A stretch of DNA of 64,000 nucleotides from Fervidibacillus halotolerans (lineage in GTDB: Bacteria; Bacillota; Bacilli; Bacillales; Caldibacillaceae): positions 186,001-250,000 of the forward strand of contig NZ_CP106877.1 in NCBI RefSeq assembly GCF_026547205.1, in the 5' to 3' direction. The translations under genes and the position numbers were made by a program. The notes under the pieces were generated by a model that searched no databases, was not told the DNA's origin, and saw only the letters and a list, made by a program, of their open reading frames with translations. This document shows, piece by piece, positions 34,522 through 42,429 of the stretch; the stretch's first letter is position 1; each line of letters starts with the position of its first letter.

Positions 34522-35273
34522 ACATCCTTGAAGTAGAAGGAGTAAGTGCAGCGTACCGGAAAAATACCGTATTAAACGATGTGTCATTTTCCATTCCGAA
34601 AGGTTCATTAACAGGTATTGTTGGTCCAAATGGAGCGGGAAAGTCGACGTTAATCAAAGTCTTACTTGAACTTCACCCAAAATTATCGGGAAACGTGTAT
34701 TTCTTCGGTACATCACTAAAAAAAGTGAAATCGAAAGTCGGTTATGTCCCACAAAGGGGATCGGTCGATTGGGACTTCCCGACAGATGCCCTCGATGTGG
34801 TAATGATGGGAATGTACGGTCAAATCGGCTGGCTAAAATGGCCGAAAAAAATACATCGAAAAAAGGCAATGGAAGTGTTGGATAAAGTTGGGATGGCCGA
34901 TTTTTCCCATCATCAAATTAGCGAACTATCAGGCGGGCAGCAACAACGTGTATTTTTAGCAAGAGCATTAATTCAAGATGCAGATCTGTATTTCATGGAT
35001 GAACCATTGGCGGGGGTGGATGCAGCAACAGAACGGGCGATCATGGCGATCCTTCGAGAATTGAAGAACAAAGGGAAAACCGTTCTCGTTGTCCATCATG
35101 ATCTCCAAACGGTCGAAGACTATTTTGATCGTGTATTATTTTTAAATCGTACTGTTGTGGCCCATGGAAATACCAGTTCCACTTTTACGACACAAAACAT
35201 CGAAAAAGCGTATGGTGGAAGTGTCCGTTGGTTGAAGGAGGGAATCGGCATTGTCGGTACTCACCTCCAGTAA
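34518..35273 (+). CDS. mntB: Manganese ABC transporter, ATP-binding protein
   Basis: The 251-residue ATPase has Walker A GPNGAGKSTLIK, Q-loop VPQRGSVDWDFP, signature LSGGQQQRVFLARAL, Walker B LYFMDEPLAGVD and the switch His in LVVHHDL. The Q-loop sequence is typical of Mn/Zn-type (TroB/PsaB) ATPases. It overlaps mntA by 4 bp (ATGA) and mntC by 23 bp, indicating translational coupling. Confidence 0.9.
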   Translation: MNILEVEGVSAAYRKNTVLNDVSFSIPKGSLTGIVGPNGAGKSTLIKVLLELHPKLSGNVYFFGTSLKKVKSKVGYVPQRGSVDWDFPTDALDVVMMGMYGQIGWLKWPKKIHRKKAMEVLDKVGMADFSHHQISELSGGQQQRVFLARALIQDADLYFMDEPLAGVDAATERAIMAILRELKNKGKTVLVVHHDLQTVEDYFDRVLFLNRTVVAHGNTSSTFTTQNIEKAYGGSVRWLKEGIGIVGTHLQ

Positions 35274-36156
35274 CTATTTATGGGTATTATTTAGCACACT
35301 TTTACTTGGTGTCGCCTCTGGATTGGTTGGCAGTTTAGTTTACTGGAAAAAACAAAGCTTAATGAGCGATGCATTATCCCATGCGGCTTTGCCTGGGGTT
35401 GCCATCGCCTTCCTTTTATTTCAAGTAAAGGATTTCTTTATATTAATTATTGGGGCTGCCCTTAGTGCCCTGCTTGGTGCTTTTTTTATCATGGCAATTA
35501 AAGAGAAGACTCGGATTAAAGAGGATACAGCCATGGGAATGATCTTAGCGGTATTTTTCGGCGGAGGAATCGTACTGCTCACACTGGTGAATCGCTATAG
35601 TAGTGGAAATCAAGCCGGTTTGGATAGTTTTATATACGGCCAGGCAGCGTCGATGGTAGAATCCGACGTAAAAATTATGTCGGCATTGGCAATCGGGGTT
35701 ATATTAATCGTTATGGCTGGATTTAAAGAGTGGAAACTATTTCTATTTGATCCGGATTTTGGAAAAGGTTTAAAGCTTCCCATTACCGCATTGAACACGA
35801 TTTATTTATTTCTACTTGTAGTAACAATTGTTATCGGTATTCAAGCGGTAGGAGTCATATTAATGTCCGCCCTTCTCATTATTCCACCGGTTGCAGCCCG
35901 TTACTGGACCCATTCTTTCCGAAATATGTTGTTATTATCTGGATTTTTCGGTGGGATTTCTGGTGCAATCGGAACGACCTTAAGTGCTTTTGGGGATGGC
36001 TGGCCAACAGGGGCGTTTATCGTCCTTATTTCAGGGATCATTTTTACATTTTCCATGTTTTTTGGATCGAAAAAAGGAATGGTGGTGGAATTTACCATCC
36101 TTCGAAGTAAAAAGAAAGAATTACAATCATACTCGGTAAAGGGGGGAAGGGGATGA
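35251..36156 (+). CDS. mntC: Manganese ABC transporter, permease
   Basis: The 301-residue permease has eight or nine helices of the ABC-3 family. LMSDALSHAALPGVAIAFLL and AVGVILMSALLIIPPVAARYWT are hallmark segments. The start is a TTG at 35251 behind GAAGGAGGG. A positively charged C-terminal tail (LRSKKKELQSYSVKGGRG) follows the last helix. It forms a heterodimer with the next permease, inferred from the operon. Confidence 0.88.
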   Translation: MSVLTSSNYLWVLFSTLLLGVASGLVGSLVYWKKQSLMSDALSHAALPGVAIAFLLFQVKDFFILIIGAALSALLGAFFIMAIKEKTRIKEDTAMGMILAVFFGGGIVLLTLVNRYSSGNQAGLDSFIYGQAASMVESDVKIMSALAIGVILIVMAGFKEWKLFLFDPDFGKGLKLPITALNTIYLFLLVVTIVIGIQAVGVILMSALLIIPPVAARYWTHSFRNMLLLSGFFGGISGAIGTTLSAFGDGWPTGAFIVLISGIIFTFSMFFGSKKGMVVEFTILRSKKKELQSYSVKGGRG

Positions 36157-37028
36157 CCTATACGGGATGGATTTTATTAACGGCTTCTCTCGTCGGTATT
36201 TCTTCTGGGATCGTCGGTGTCTTTTTAATTTTACGACGAATGGCAATGATGGCCGATGCAATAAGCCATACGGTTTTACTCGGCATTGTTACCGCCTATT
36301 TAGTTACGAAAAGTTTAAGTGGTTTTCATATGCTTGTTGGAGCGGCGATTGCAGGAATCGTGACAACCTTTCTCGTCCAATGGTTGCATTCTAAAGGAGT
36401 ACAGCAAGACGCATCCATCGGCGTTGTATTTACAACATTATTTGCACTGGGCGTTATTTTAATTGCCACGAAGGTCGGGAATGCCCACTTGGATGTTCAA
36501 CATGCATTAATGGGGGAAATTGCCTTTATCCCTTGGAATACGATGGAGGTCCCCTTTTTAGGTAAGATCCCTATAGCAACATTTATACTTGGTATTGTTC
36601 TTATTCTCGTCGTCACAGTCATCGGTTTGTTTTATAAAGAGTGGAAATTGACAACCTTTGATCCGGCGCTTGCTGCAAGTTTAGGTATTCCCGTATTGGC
36701 GATGCATTATATATTTATGACCCTCGTTTCTATCACAACGGTTGCTTCCTTTGATGCGGTAGGGGCGATTATGGTTGTAGCTATGCTTATTACCCCAGCT
36801 GCCTCCGCGTACCTTTGGACGGATAAGTTGTTGGTTATGATTGGATTAAGTGCCTTTTTCGGGGTAGTTTCTGCATGGATCGGTTATTATTTTGCCCTAT
36901 GGATCGATACGTCTATTTCCGGTTCGATGGCTTTTGCCACAGGGGTGATCTTCCTTATTAGTTTTCTCTTTTCACCGAAGCATGGGATGCTATCCAATTG
37001 GTTAAAGCCCCAAGCGGGTAAATCGTAA
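36153..37028 (+). CDS. mntD: Manganese ABC transporter, second permease
   Basis: The 291-residue ABC-3 permease is paralogous to MntC: MMADAISHTVLLGIVTAYL and DAVGAIMVVAMLITPAASAYL align with the same motifs there. Its ATG overlaps the mntC stop (ATGA) behind AAGGGGGGAAGG. It is the last gene of the operon and is followed by a hairpin at 37044. Confidence 0.88.
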   Translation: MTYTGWILLTASLVGISSGIVGVFLILRRMAMMADAISHTVLLGIVTAYLVTKSLSGFHMLVGAAIAGIVTTFLVQWLHSKGVQQDASIGVVFTTLFALGVILIATKVGNAHLDVQHALMGEIAFIPWNTMEVPFLGKIPIATFILGIVLILVVTVIGLFYKEWKLTTFDPALAASLGIPVLAMHYIFMTLVSITTVASFDAVGAIMVVAMLITPAASAYLWTDKLLVMIGLSAFFGVVSAWIGYYFALWIDTSISGSMAFATGVIFLISFLFSPKHGMLSNWLKPQAGKS

Positions 37029-37043
37029 CGAAAAAAATGAATC

Positions 37044-37085
37044 GAATTGATGAAAAATCTCAATATATTTTCATCGACTTTTTCT
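37044..37085 (+). terminator. Terminator after mntD
   Basis: TTGATGAAAA and TTTTCATCGA pair across an AT-rich loop and are followed by CTTTTTC. Confidence 0.65.
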
Positions 37086-37141
37086 ATGGATTTCGTATAA
37101 TGGGTGAAAAATAGTAGATGAATTCTAGCCATTTATAAAAG

Positions 37142-37310
37142 CGGGGCAGTTCAAATTGAACAGCCCCTTTCTTCGTAAATGAAATTCGATTGACTTCATT
37201 TCGGTGGTACTTTCCAAAGAAGCGATCTAGCCTTTTCGACTCGTAAGCTCGTCTGTCGAGTCTTCGGTTCGTGCGATTCCCGCTGAAGTCGCCACCACCG
37301 TCCTTCTTTT
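37142..37310 (-). repeat. Dispersed intergenic repeat, copy A
   Basis: Read on the reverse strand, 37188-37274 contains GCACGAACCGAAG, GACGAGCTTACGAG, AAAAGGCT and CACCGAAATGAAGTCAATCG in the same order as copy B at 59845-59943. It ends in a hairpin of arms GGGGCAGTTCAA and TTGAACAGCCCC (37142-37167). It lies between convergent mntD and the MATE gene. Repeats of this style are common in Bacillaceae intergenic DNA. Confidence 0.7.
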
Positions 37311-37362
37311 TTCCATGTATTTCACTTTGGACCATGGCAATCCCAAATTGGATTGGAGAAAG

Positions 37363-38721
37363 TTATGAGGAATAACTTTTTATTAATTTTTTATGTTCCC
37401 ATGGTTTCGAAAGCCAACGTTTTAATGCAAAAATCCCTCGGAACCATTCATCCATACCTTGGGCAATCCAAATCCCAAGAAGTCCTAAACCAAAGAAAAT
37501 CCCGAATACGTAACTAAAAACAACAGCGATTCCCCACATGGAAATCATACCGATGGCTACAGGAAAGCGCACATCTCCAGTAGATTTTAAAGACCCCATT
37601 AAAACGATGTTCATCGCTCGTCCTGGTTCGATGAATACAATCGCCCATAGAACCGGTAAACCGATAGCGATAATATTAGGGTCGGAAGTAAATACTTCTA
37701 GGAGTGGTGCTCCAGTGAAAGCGATGATTAAGGAAATCAAAAGGGATATAACCATCGCAATTTTCAATGTTTTTAGGCCCCTTTGTAAAGCACGGTCAAA
37801 TTGTTTTGCTCCAATATAACGGGCTACTAGTAATTGGGTACCTTGTGAAATAGCGACGGCAAATAAAAAGCAAACCATAGAAATATTGATTAAATACACC
37901 CTCGCAGCTAAGGCAGCGTCACCGATCATCGAAACGAAGCCAGTGATAACGATTTGGGAAAATTGGTATGAGAAATTTTCCCCGGCTGATGGTACACCGA
38001 TTTCAAGCAATTTCCAAATATTCGATCGATCCATTTGGAATAGGTCTTTTACATAGAGCCGTAATGCCAATTTTTTATAAACGAGAAATAGGAAGGCAGA
38101 CACAGCAAACGCTCTGGCGATAACGATTGACCAACCGACTCCGATCACACCTGTTACCGGTAGCCCGAAGATTCCAGTAACAGCAATGATATTTCCAATA
38201 ATACTAATCAAGTTCATAAAAACTGTGACAATCATCGCTTCCTTCGTATATCCGTGACTCCGTATTACCGCGCTTAAGGCTAAAGAAATCGCCTCGAGAA
38301 ATAAAGAAAGGGAGGTGATTTGAATAAAGGTTTTAGCAAAATAAAAAACCTCGCCCTCAATATGATAAAATTGTAAAAATATGGAGTTCCCTAAAAGGAC
38401 GATAACTGTAACGATCATTCCAATCCAAAAATTAAATCCAAAGGCAGATCGGGCTAATTGCCTTGCTTTATCGAATTGTTGTGCACCTAAATTTTGCCCG
38501 ATTAGAATGGTCGCACCGATGGAAGTCACAGTAAATAGTAAAATAAAAATATTGAGTATTTGATTCGCAACACCGACACCTGCTACAGCTTGATCGGAAT
38601 AATGACTTAAAATGAGTGTGGCGATAATCCCAATACTCATATGAAGGGTGATTTCAATAAATAACGGCCAAGTGATTTGAAACAACGTCTGTTCTTTGTA
38701 TTTTTGATGGTCTTCTGTCAA
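37363..38721 (-). CDS. MATE family efflux transporter
   Basis: The 452-residue protein has twelve membrane helices in two halves of six. Family landmarks are AVAGVGVANQILNIF in helix 2, ATILIGQNLGAQQFDKARQ after helix 3 and the matching ISQGTQLLVARYIGAKQFDRA in the second half. Such pumps exchange cations for drugs or metabolites; the substrate here is unknown. It starts with TTG at 38721 behind AGAGGG. It is convergent with mntABCD, separated by a repeat. Confidence 0.86.
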   Translation of the reverse strand: MTEDHQKYKEQTLFQITWPLFIEITLHMSIGIIATLILSHYSDQAVAGVGVANQILNIFILLFTVTSIGATILIGQNLGAQQFDKARQLARSAFGFNFWIGMIVTVIVLLGNSIFLQFYHIEGEVFYFAKTFIQITSLSLFLEAISLALSAVIRSHGYTKEAMIVTVFMNLISIIGNIIAVTGIFGLPVTGVIGVGWSIVIARAFAVSAFLFLVYKKLALRLYVKDLFQMDRSNIWKLLEIGVPSAGENFSYQFSQIVITGFVSMIGDAALAARVYLINISMVCFLFAVAISQGTQLLVARYIGAKQFDRALQRGLKTLKIAMVISLLISLIIAFTGAPLLEVFTSDPNIIAIGLPVLWAIVFIEPGRAMNIVLMGSLKSTGDVRFPVAIGMISMWGIAVVFSYVFGIFFGLGLLGIWIAQGMDEWFRGIFALKRWLSKPWEHKKLIKSYSS

Positions 38722-38804
38722 AAAATATCCCTCTTTGTTAAAGATTCAATTAACACCCATTGTATACTCATTTTAAGAAAAAGTGAACAAAAAATATTTA
38801 AAAT

Positions 38805-38848
38805 AAAAAAATAGTCGTCTTCCAAAAATCGGAGTCTGACTATTTTTC
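38805..38848 (-). terminator. Terminator after the RHH gene
   Basis: AAAAATAGTC and GACTATTTTT close a stem that also includes TCC/GGA, with T runs on both strands. It separates the SPFH-RHH operon from the MATE gene. Confidence 0.78.
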
Positions 38849-38862
38849 TATGGTTGACGCGT

Positions 38863-39039
38863 TTATTCTTTTTTCTTTTTTGTTCCTTTAGGAATACTTC
38901 TCCCACTTTTCACAACTGCTTCGCGCAATAAGTACTCAATATGACCGTTCACACTACGAAATTCATCCTGCGCCCAACGTTCAATCGCGCGATACAAGTC
39001 GGGATCAATTCGAAGGGGAAATTGTTTCTTTTTTGCCAT
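38863..39039 (-). CDS. Small ribbon-helix-helix (Arc-like) DNA-binding protein
   Basis: The 58-residue protein starts [19 protein letters not shown], continues [23 protein letters not shown] in two pieces, and ends in a lysine-rich tail. A beta strand with alternating basic/polar residues followed by two helices is the ribbon-helix-helix fold, as in Arc and many antitoxins. GAAGGAAAT precedes the ATG, 15 bp after the SPFH stop, so the two genes form an operon. No toxin-like gene is adjacent. Confidence 0.78.
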   Translation of the reverse strand: MAKKKQFPLRIDPDLYRAIERWAQDEFRSVNGHIEYLLREAVVKSGRSIPKGTKKKKE

Positions 39040-39054
39040 TTTATTTCCTTCTCA

Positions 39055-39897
39055 CTAATAGAGTGTCCCGGCATTTAAAACCGGTTGGGCGCCACGATCA
39101 GAAATAATGGCCACCATTAAGTTATTTACCATATTCACTTTCCGTTCTTCATCCAAATCTAACACTTCATCCTTTTCCAATTGTTCCACTGCCATTTTGG
39201 CCATGGACACTGCCCCTTCGACAATTTTTCTACGGGCGGATAAAATGGCTGTCGCCTGTTGCCGTTGTAACATAGCACTAGCGATTTCCGTGGAATAGGC
39301 GAGATGGGTTAATCGCGCCTCCAATACTTTCACACCAGAGACGTTTAACCGTTCTTGTAAGTTATTTTTCAATTCTTCGGAGACAATATCGGCATTTCCT
39401 CTTAAGGAAAGGTCACTATCTGAAAAATTGTCATAGGGATAATTGGTTGCCACATGGCGGATGGCCGTTTCACTTTGGATTTCAACGAATTCTTCATAAT
39501 TGTCCACATCGAAAACTGCTTTTGCTGAATCGATCACTTTAAAAACGACGACAGCGGCAATTTCGATTGGATTTCCTTCCACGTCATTTACTTTTAATTT
39601 ACTGCTGTTAAAGTTGCGAACTCGTAAGGAAACAGATTGCCTGATGGTTAAAGGCACCGTTAAAAATAAACCACTATCCGTAATACTCCCCATGTATTTT
39701 CCGAAAAAAATCACGACCTTTGCTTGATTAGGCTGAACAATCGTTATGCCACTAGCTAACAATGCAGCAAGCAAAGCCGATACAATTCCTGCAATGATGT
39801 ACTCGTAGAAAAGGGAGAGAACTGCTAAAGCGACGAAAATGGCGATAATAACTACTCCGAGAAAACCATTTATAGACCAAGCTTTTTTTTCTTTCAT
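39055..39897 (-). CDS. SPFH/Band 7 domain membrane protein
   Basis: The 280-residue protein has two N-terminal membrane helices (15-60), then an SPFH domain: ITIVQPNQAKVVIFFGKYMG, VEGNPIEIAAVVVFKV and YSTEIASAMLQRQQATAIL. The last motif is the conserved end of stomatin/prohibitin-type domains. ATG 39897 is 6 nt from GGAGGG. It is transcribed away from the flotillin genes yuaF-floT and leads a two-gene unit with the ribbon-helix-helix gene. A role in membrane organisation is inferred from the family. Confidence 0.83.
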   Translation of the reverse strand: MKEKKAWSINGFLGVVIIAIFVALAVLSLFYEYIIAGIVSALLAALLASGITIVQPNQAKVVIFFGKYMGSITDSGLFLTVPLTIRQSVSLRVRNFNSSKLKVNDVEGNPIEIAAVVVFKVIDSAKAVFDVDNYEEFVEIQSETAIRHVATNYPYDNFSDSDLSLRGNADIVSEELKNNLQERLNVSGVKVLEARLTHLAYSTEIASAMLQRQQATAILSARRKIVEGAVSMAKMAVEQLEKDEVLDLDEERKVNMVNNLMVAIISDRGAQPVLNAGTLY

Positions 39898-40082
39898 ACA
39901 CATCCCTCCAATATTATTTTTATATTAAAATGATATCATAATTTCCAAAAAAATTCCACCCTAACTTTTATAATTATAAAAAAATAACTAATATTAGATA
40001 AATGACTGAATATCGGAATGTCCGTACATAAACAATGGACGATTTATTAAGATAAAGAAACGTGATAAATAATTATCAATTT

Positions 40083-40108
40083 TGAAACTTTTTGTTGTTT
40101 CAATCGTA
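40083..40108 (+). promoter_or_regulatory. Sigma-W promoter of yuaF-floT
   Basis: TGAAAC (40083-40088), 16 bp, CGTA (40105-40108): an exact match to the sigma-W consensus. The B. subtilis yuaFG operon is a known sigma-W target, so the assignment is supported by both sequence and gene identity. Confidence 0.88.
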
Positions 40109-40201
40109 AAAAATAGTACCGTTTGCCTAAAGTTTGACAAACATGTTTCTCCTTTCCTACTGAGGTATGGGAAAATTTAAAAAAGAAAAGGGAAGATGGA
40201 T

Positions 40202-40747
40202 ATGGGGTTTTTTAGTATGTCAGTGGAATCCATTTATTTGACCGTGCTCATCGTCTCAGGAATTCTTGTATTATTGTATATTTTATTCGGTGATGTTTTG
40301 GATGGAATCGGTGAAGGTGTTCCTTTTTTAAATCCTGTTCTTATTCTCGTTTTTCTCGTGTTTCTTTCTGCAACGGGCTACATATTAGAACTAATTAACG
40401 TTATGAACAGTTTTTTCATTTTACTTGTTTCGGCCATTGGCTCGTTTATTTTAACGACCCTTTTGAACCTTTTCGTTCTCGTCCCTTTATCTTCAGCAGA
40501 GGAATCCCTTGCCTATAGTGAAGAATCATTGAAGGGAAGGATTGGTACAATCATTGTTCCGATTCCGAAAGATGGTTTTGGGGAGGTGTTGTTTGAAAGC
40601 AAAAGTGGTAGGATTGCGAAAGCAGCGACGAGTTATGATGGAACGGAAATAGAAGAAGGGCTTCATGTGCTTGTCGTCGATGTGAAAGATGGGGTTGTGT
40701 ATGTAAAACCGTATGATGAAAGAAGTTTGTATAGAAGTGATTTTTAA
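40202..40747 (+). CDS. yuaF: NfeD-like membrane protein YuaF
   Basis: The 181-residue protein has three membrane helices (15-115) and a C-terminal OB-fold domain (SLKGRIGTIIVPIPKDGFGEV and LHVLVVDVKDGVVYVKP). NfeD proteins of this short class lack the protease domain and pair with flotillins. ATG 40202 fits AAGGGAAG 8 nt upstream. It precedes floT by 24 bp under a sigma-W promoter; B. subtilis YuaF has the same arrangement and affects membrane fluidity microdomains. Confidence 0.87.
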   Translation: MGFFSMSVESIYLTVLIVSGILVLLYILFGDVLDGIGEGVPFLNPVLILVFLVFLSATGYILELINVMNSFFILLVSAIGSFILTTLLNLFVLVPLSSAEESLAYSEESLKGRIGTIIVPIPKDGFGEVLFESKSGRIAKAATSYDGTEIEEGLHVLVVDVKDGVVYVKPYDERSLYRSDF

Positions 40748-40771
40748 ATTAAATGAATGGGAGGTTGATCT

Positions 40772-42247
40772 ATGATGTTTGATGGAATAACAATTATTAT
40801 TGTCATTGTTGCAATCTTAATTTTAGCATTAATCGGTGTTTTTGTATCAAAATATCGGACAGTTGGACCCGATGAGGCACTAATCGTAACAGGAAGCTAT
40901 TTAGGGAGTAAAAATGTCCACGTTGATGAATCTGGAAACAAAATAAAAATCATCCGTGGTGGGGGTACGTTCGTATTGCCCGTTTTTCAACAGGCAGAAC
41001 CGTTGAGTTTATTATCGATCAAATTGGATGTATCCACACCTGAAGTGTATACGGAACAAGGGGTTCCCGTGATGGCTGATGGAACGGCAATCATTAAAGT
41101 GGGAAGTTCCATTGGTGAAATTGCGACCGCAGCGGAACAATTCCTCGGGAAAACGAAACAAGATTTGGAAAACGAAGCGCGGGAAGTGTTAGAAGGGCAC
41201 TTGCGTTCGATTCTCGGCTCCATGACCGTAGAAGAAATTTACAAAAACCGCGACAAATTTTCTCAAGAAGTACAACGGGTAGCAACGCAAGATTTGGCGA
41301 AAATGGGATTGACCATCGTTTCCTTCACGATTAAAGATGTGCGGGATAAAAACGGTTATTTAGATTCATTAGGAAAACCGAGAATCGCTCAAGTGAAACG
41401 GGATGCGGAAATCGCCCAAGCAGAAGCAGAAAAAGAAACGAGAATCAAGAAGGCGGAAGCGATCAAGGACGCAAAAAAGGCGGAATTGGAAAGGGCAACG
41501 GAAATCGCAGAAGCGGAAAAGGAAAACCAATTGAAAATTGCCGAATATCGAAGGGAGCAGGATTTTGCAAAGGCCCGAGCAGACCAAGCTTACGATTTAG
41601 AATCTGCCCGTTCTAAACAAGAGGTTACGGAACAAGAGATGCAAATAAAAATCATCGAGCGTCAAAAACAAATCGAATTGGAAGAAAAAGAGATTTTAAG
41701 ACGCGAACGGCAATATGACTCGGAAGTGAAAAAGAAGGCGGATGCGGACCGATATGCCGTTGAACAAGCTGCTGAAGCGAATAAAGCGAAGGAAATCGCA
41801 GAAGCAGAGGCAAATAAATATCGGATTGAAGCGATGGCAAAAGCGGAAGCGGAACGGATTCGCTTGGATGGTTTAGCAAAAGCGGAAGCACAAAAAGCTC
41901 AAGGGGAAACGGAAGCAGAAATTATTCGCTTGAAAGGTCTGGCTGAAGCGGAAGCGAAACAAAAAGTAGCGGAAGCCTATGAAAAATTCGGAGAAGCAGC
42001 TGTCCTCGATATGATTTTGAAAATGCTTCCTGAATATGCGAAACAAGTGGCTGCACCGATGGCAAATATTGATCAAATCACCGTCGTCGATACGGGTGGA
42101 TCCGACCAAAATGGAGGAGCGAATAAAATTACCGGTTATGCAACGAATTTAATGGCTTCATTACAAGAGTCTTTAAAGGCATCTACGGGTATTAATGTGA
42201 AAGAATTGTTGGATAACTTATCTGGAAAAGGAAATGGGCAAAAATAA
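40772..42247 (+). CDS. floT: Flotillin FloT
   Basis: The 491-residue membrane scaffold has an N-terminal hydrophobic hairpin (4-28), an SPFH domain (30-200) with DEALIVTGSYLGSKNV and SFTIKDVRDKNGYLDSLG, and a long Glu/Ala/Lys coiled-coil (205-410) with many AEAEA-type repeats. The Gly-rich C-terminus has DTGGSDQNGGANKITGY. It matches B. subtilis FloT (YuaG), organiser of membrane microdomains. ATG 40772 follows GGGAGG by 6 nt. The acetyltransferase gene yuaI that follows in B. subtilis is absent. Confidence 0.92.
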   Translation: MMFDGITIIIVIVAILILALIGVFVSKYRTVGPDEALIVTGSYLGSKNVHVDESGNKIKIIRGGGTFVLPVFQQAEPLSLLSIKLDVSTPEVYTEQGVPVMADGTAIIKVGSSIGEIATAAEQFLGKTKQDLENEAREVLEGHLRSILGSMTVEEIYKNRDKFSQEVQRVATQDLAKMGLTIVSFTIKDVRDKNGYLDSLGKPRIAQVKRDAEIAQAEAEKETRIKKAEAIKDAKKAELERATEIAEAEKENQLKIAEYRREQDFAKARADQAYDLESARSKQEVTEQEMQIKIIERQKQIELEEKEILRRERQYDSEVKKKADADRYAVEQAAEANKAKEIAEAEANKYRIEAMAKAEAERIRLDGLAKAEAQKAQGETEAEIIRLKGLAEAEAKQKVAEAYEKFGEAAVLDMILKMLPEYAKQVAAPMANIDQITVVDTGGSDQNGGANKITGYATNLMASLQESLKASTGINVKELLDNLSGKGNGQK

Positions 42248-42317
42248 AGGAGTAATGAAATGTAATGGATGCTGGGTCATCCCTGTGGGGTCCCTTTGTT
42301 TCGATTGATAAAATGAA

Positions 42318-42361
42318 AAAACACATTGGAGTCGTAATTGACAATCCAATGTGTTTTTTCT
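42318..42361. terminator. Bidirectional terminator between floT and the Ca-type ATPase gene
   Basis: ACACATTGGA (42321-42330) pairs with TCCAATGTGT (42345-42354), with T6 on the right and A6 on the left, so it can serve both convergent genes. Confidence 0.85.
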
Positions 42362-42429
42362 ATTCCTCCCGTACTTATTCTGACGACGATTTTACCTTTT
42401 AACGCCAAAAGCTACATTTTCATCCAATG

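Noticed and set aside
37084..37335. 83-codon frame between mntD and the MATE gene
   Set aside because: It is contained within the dispersed repeat copy A and has no start context.
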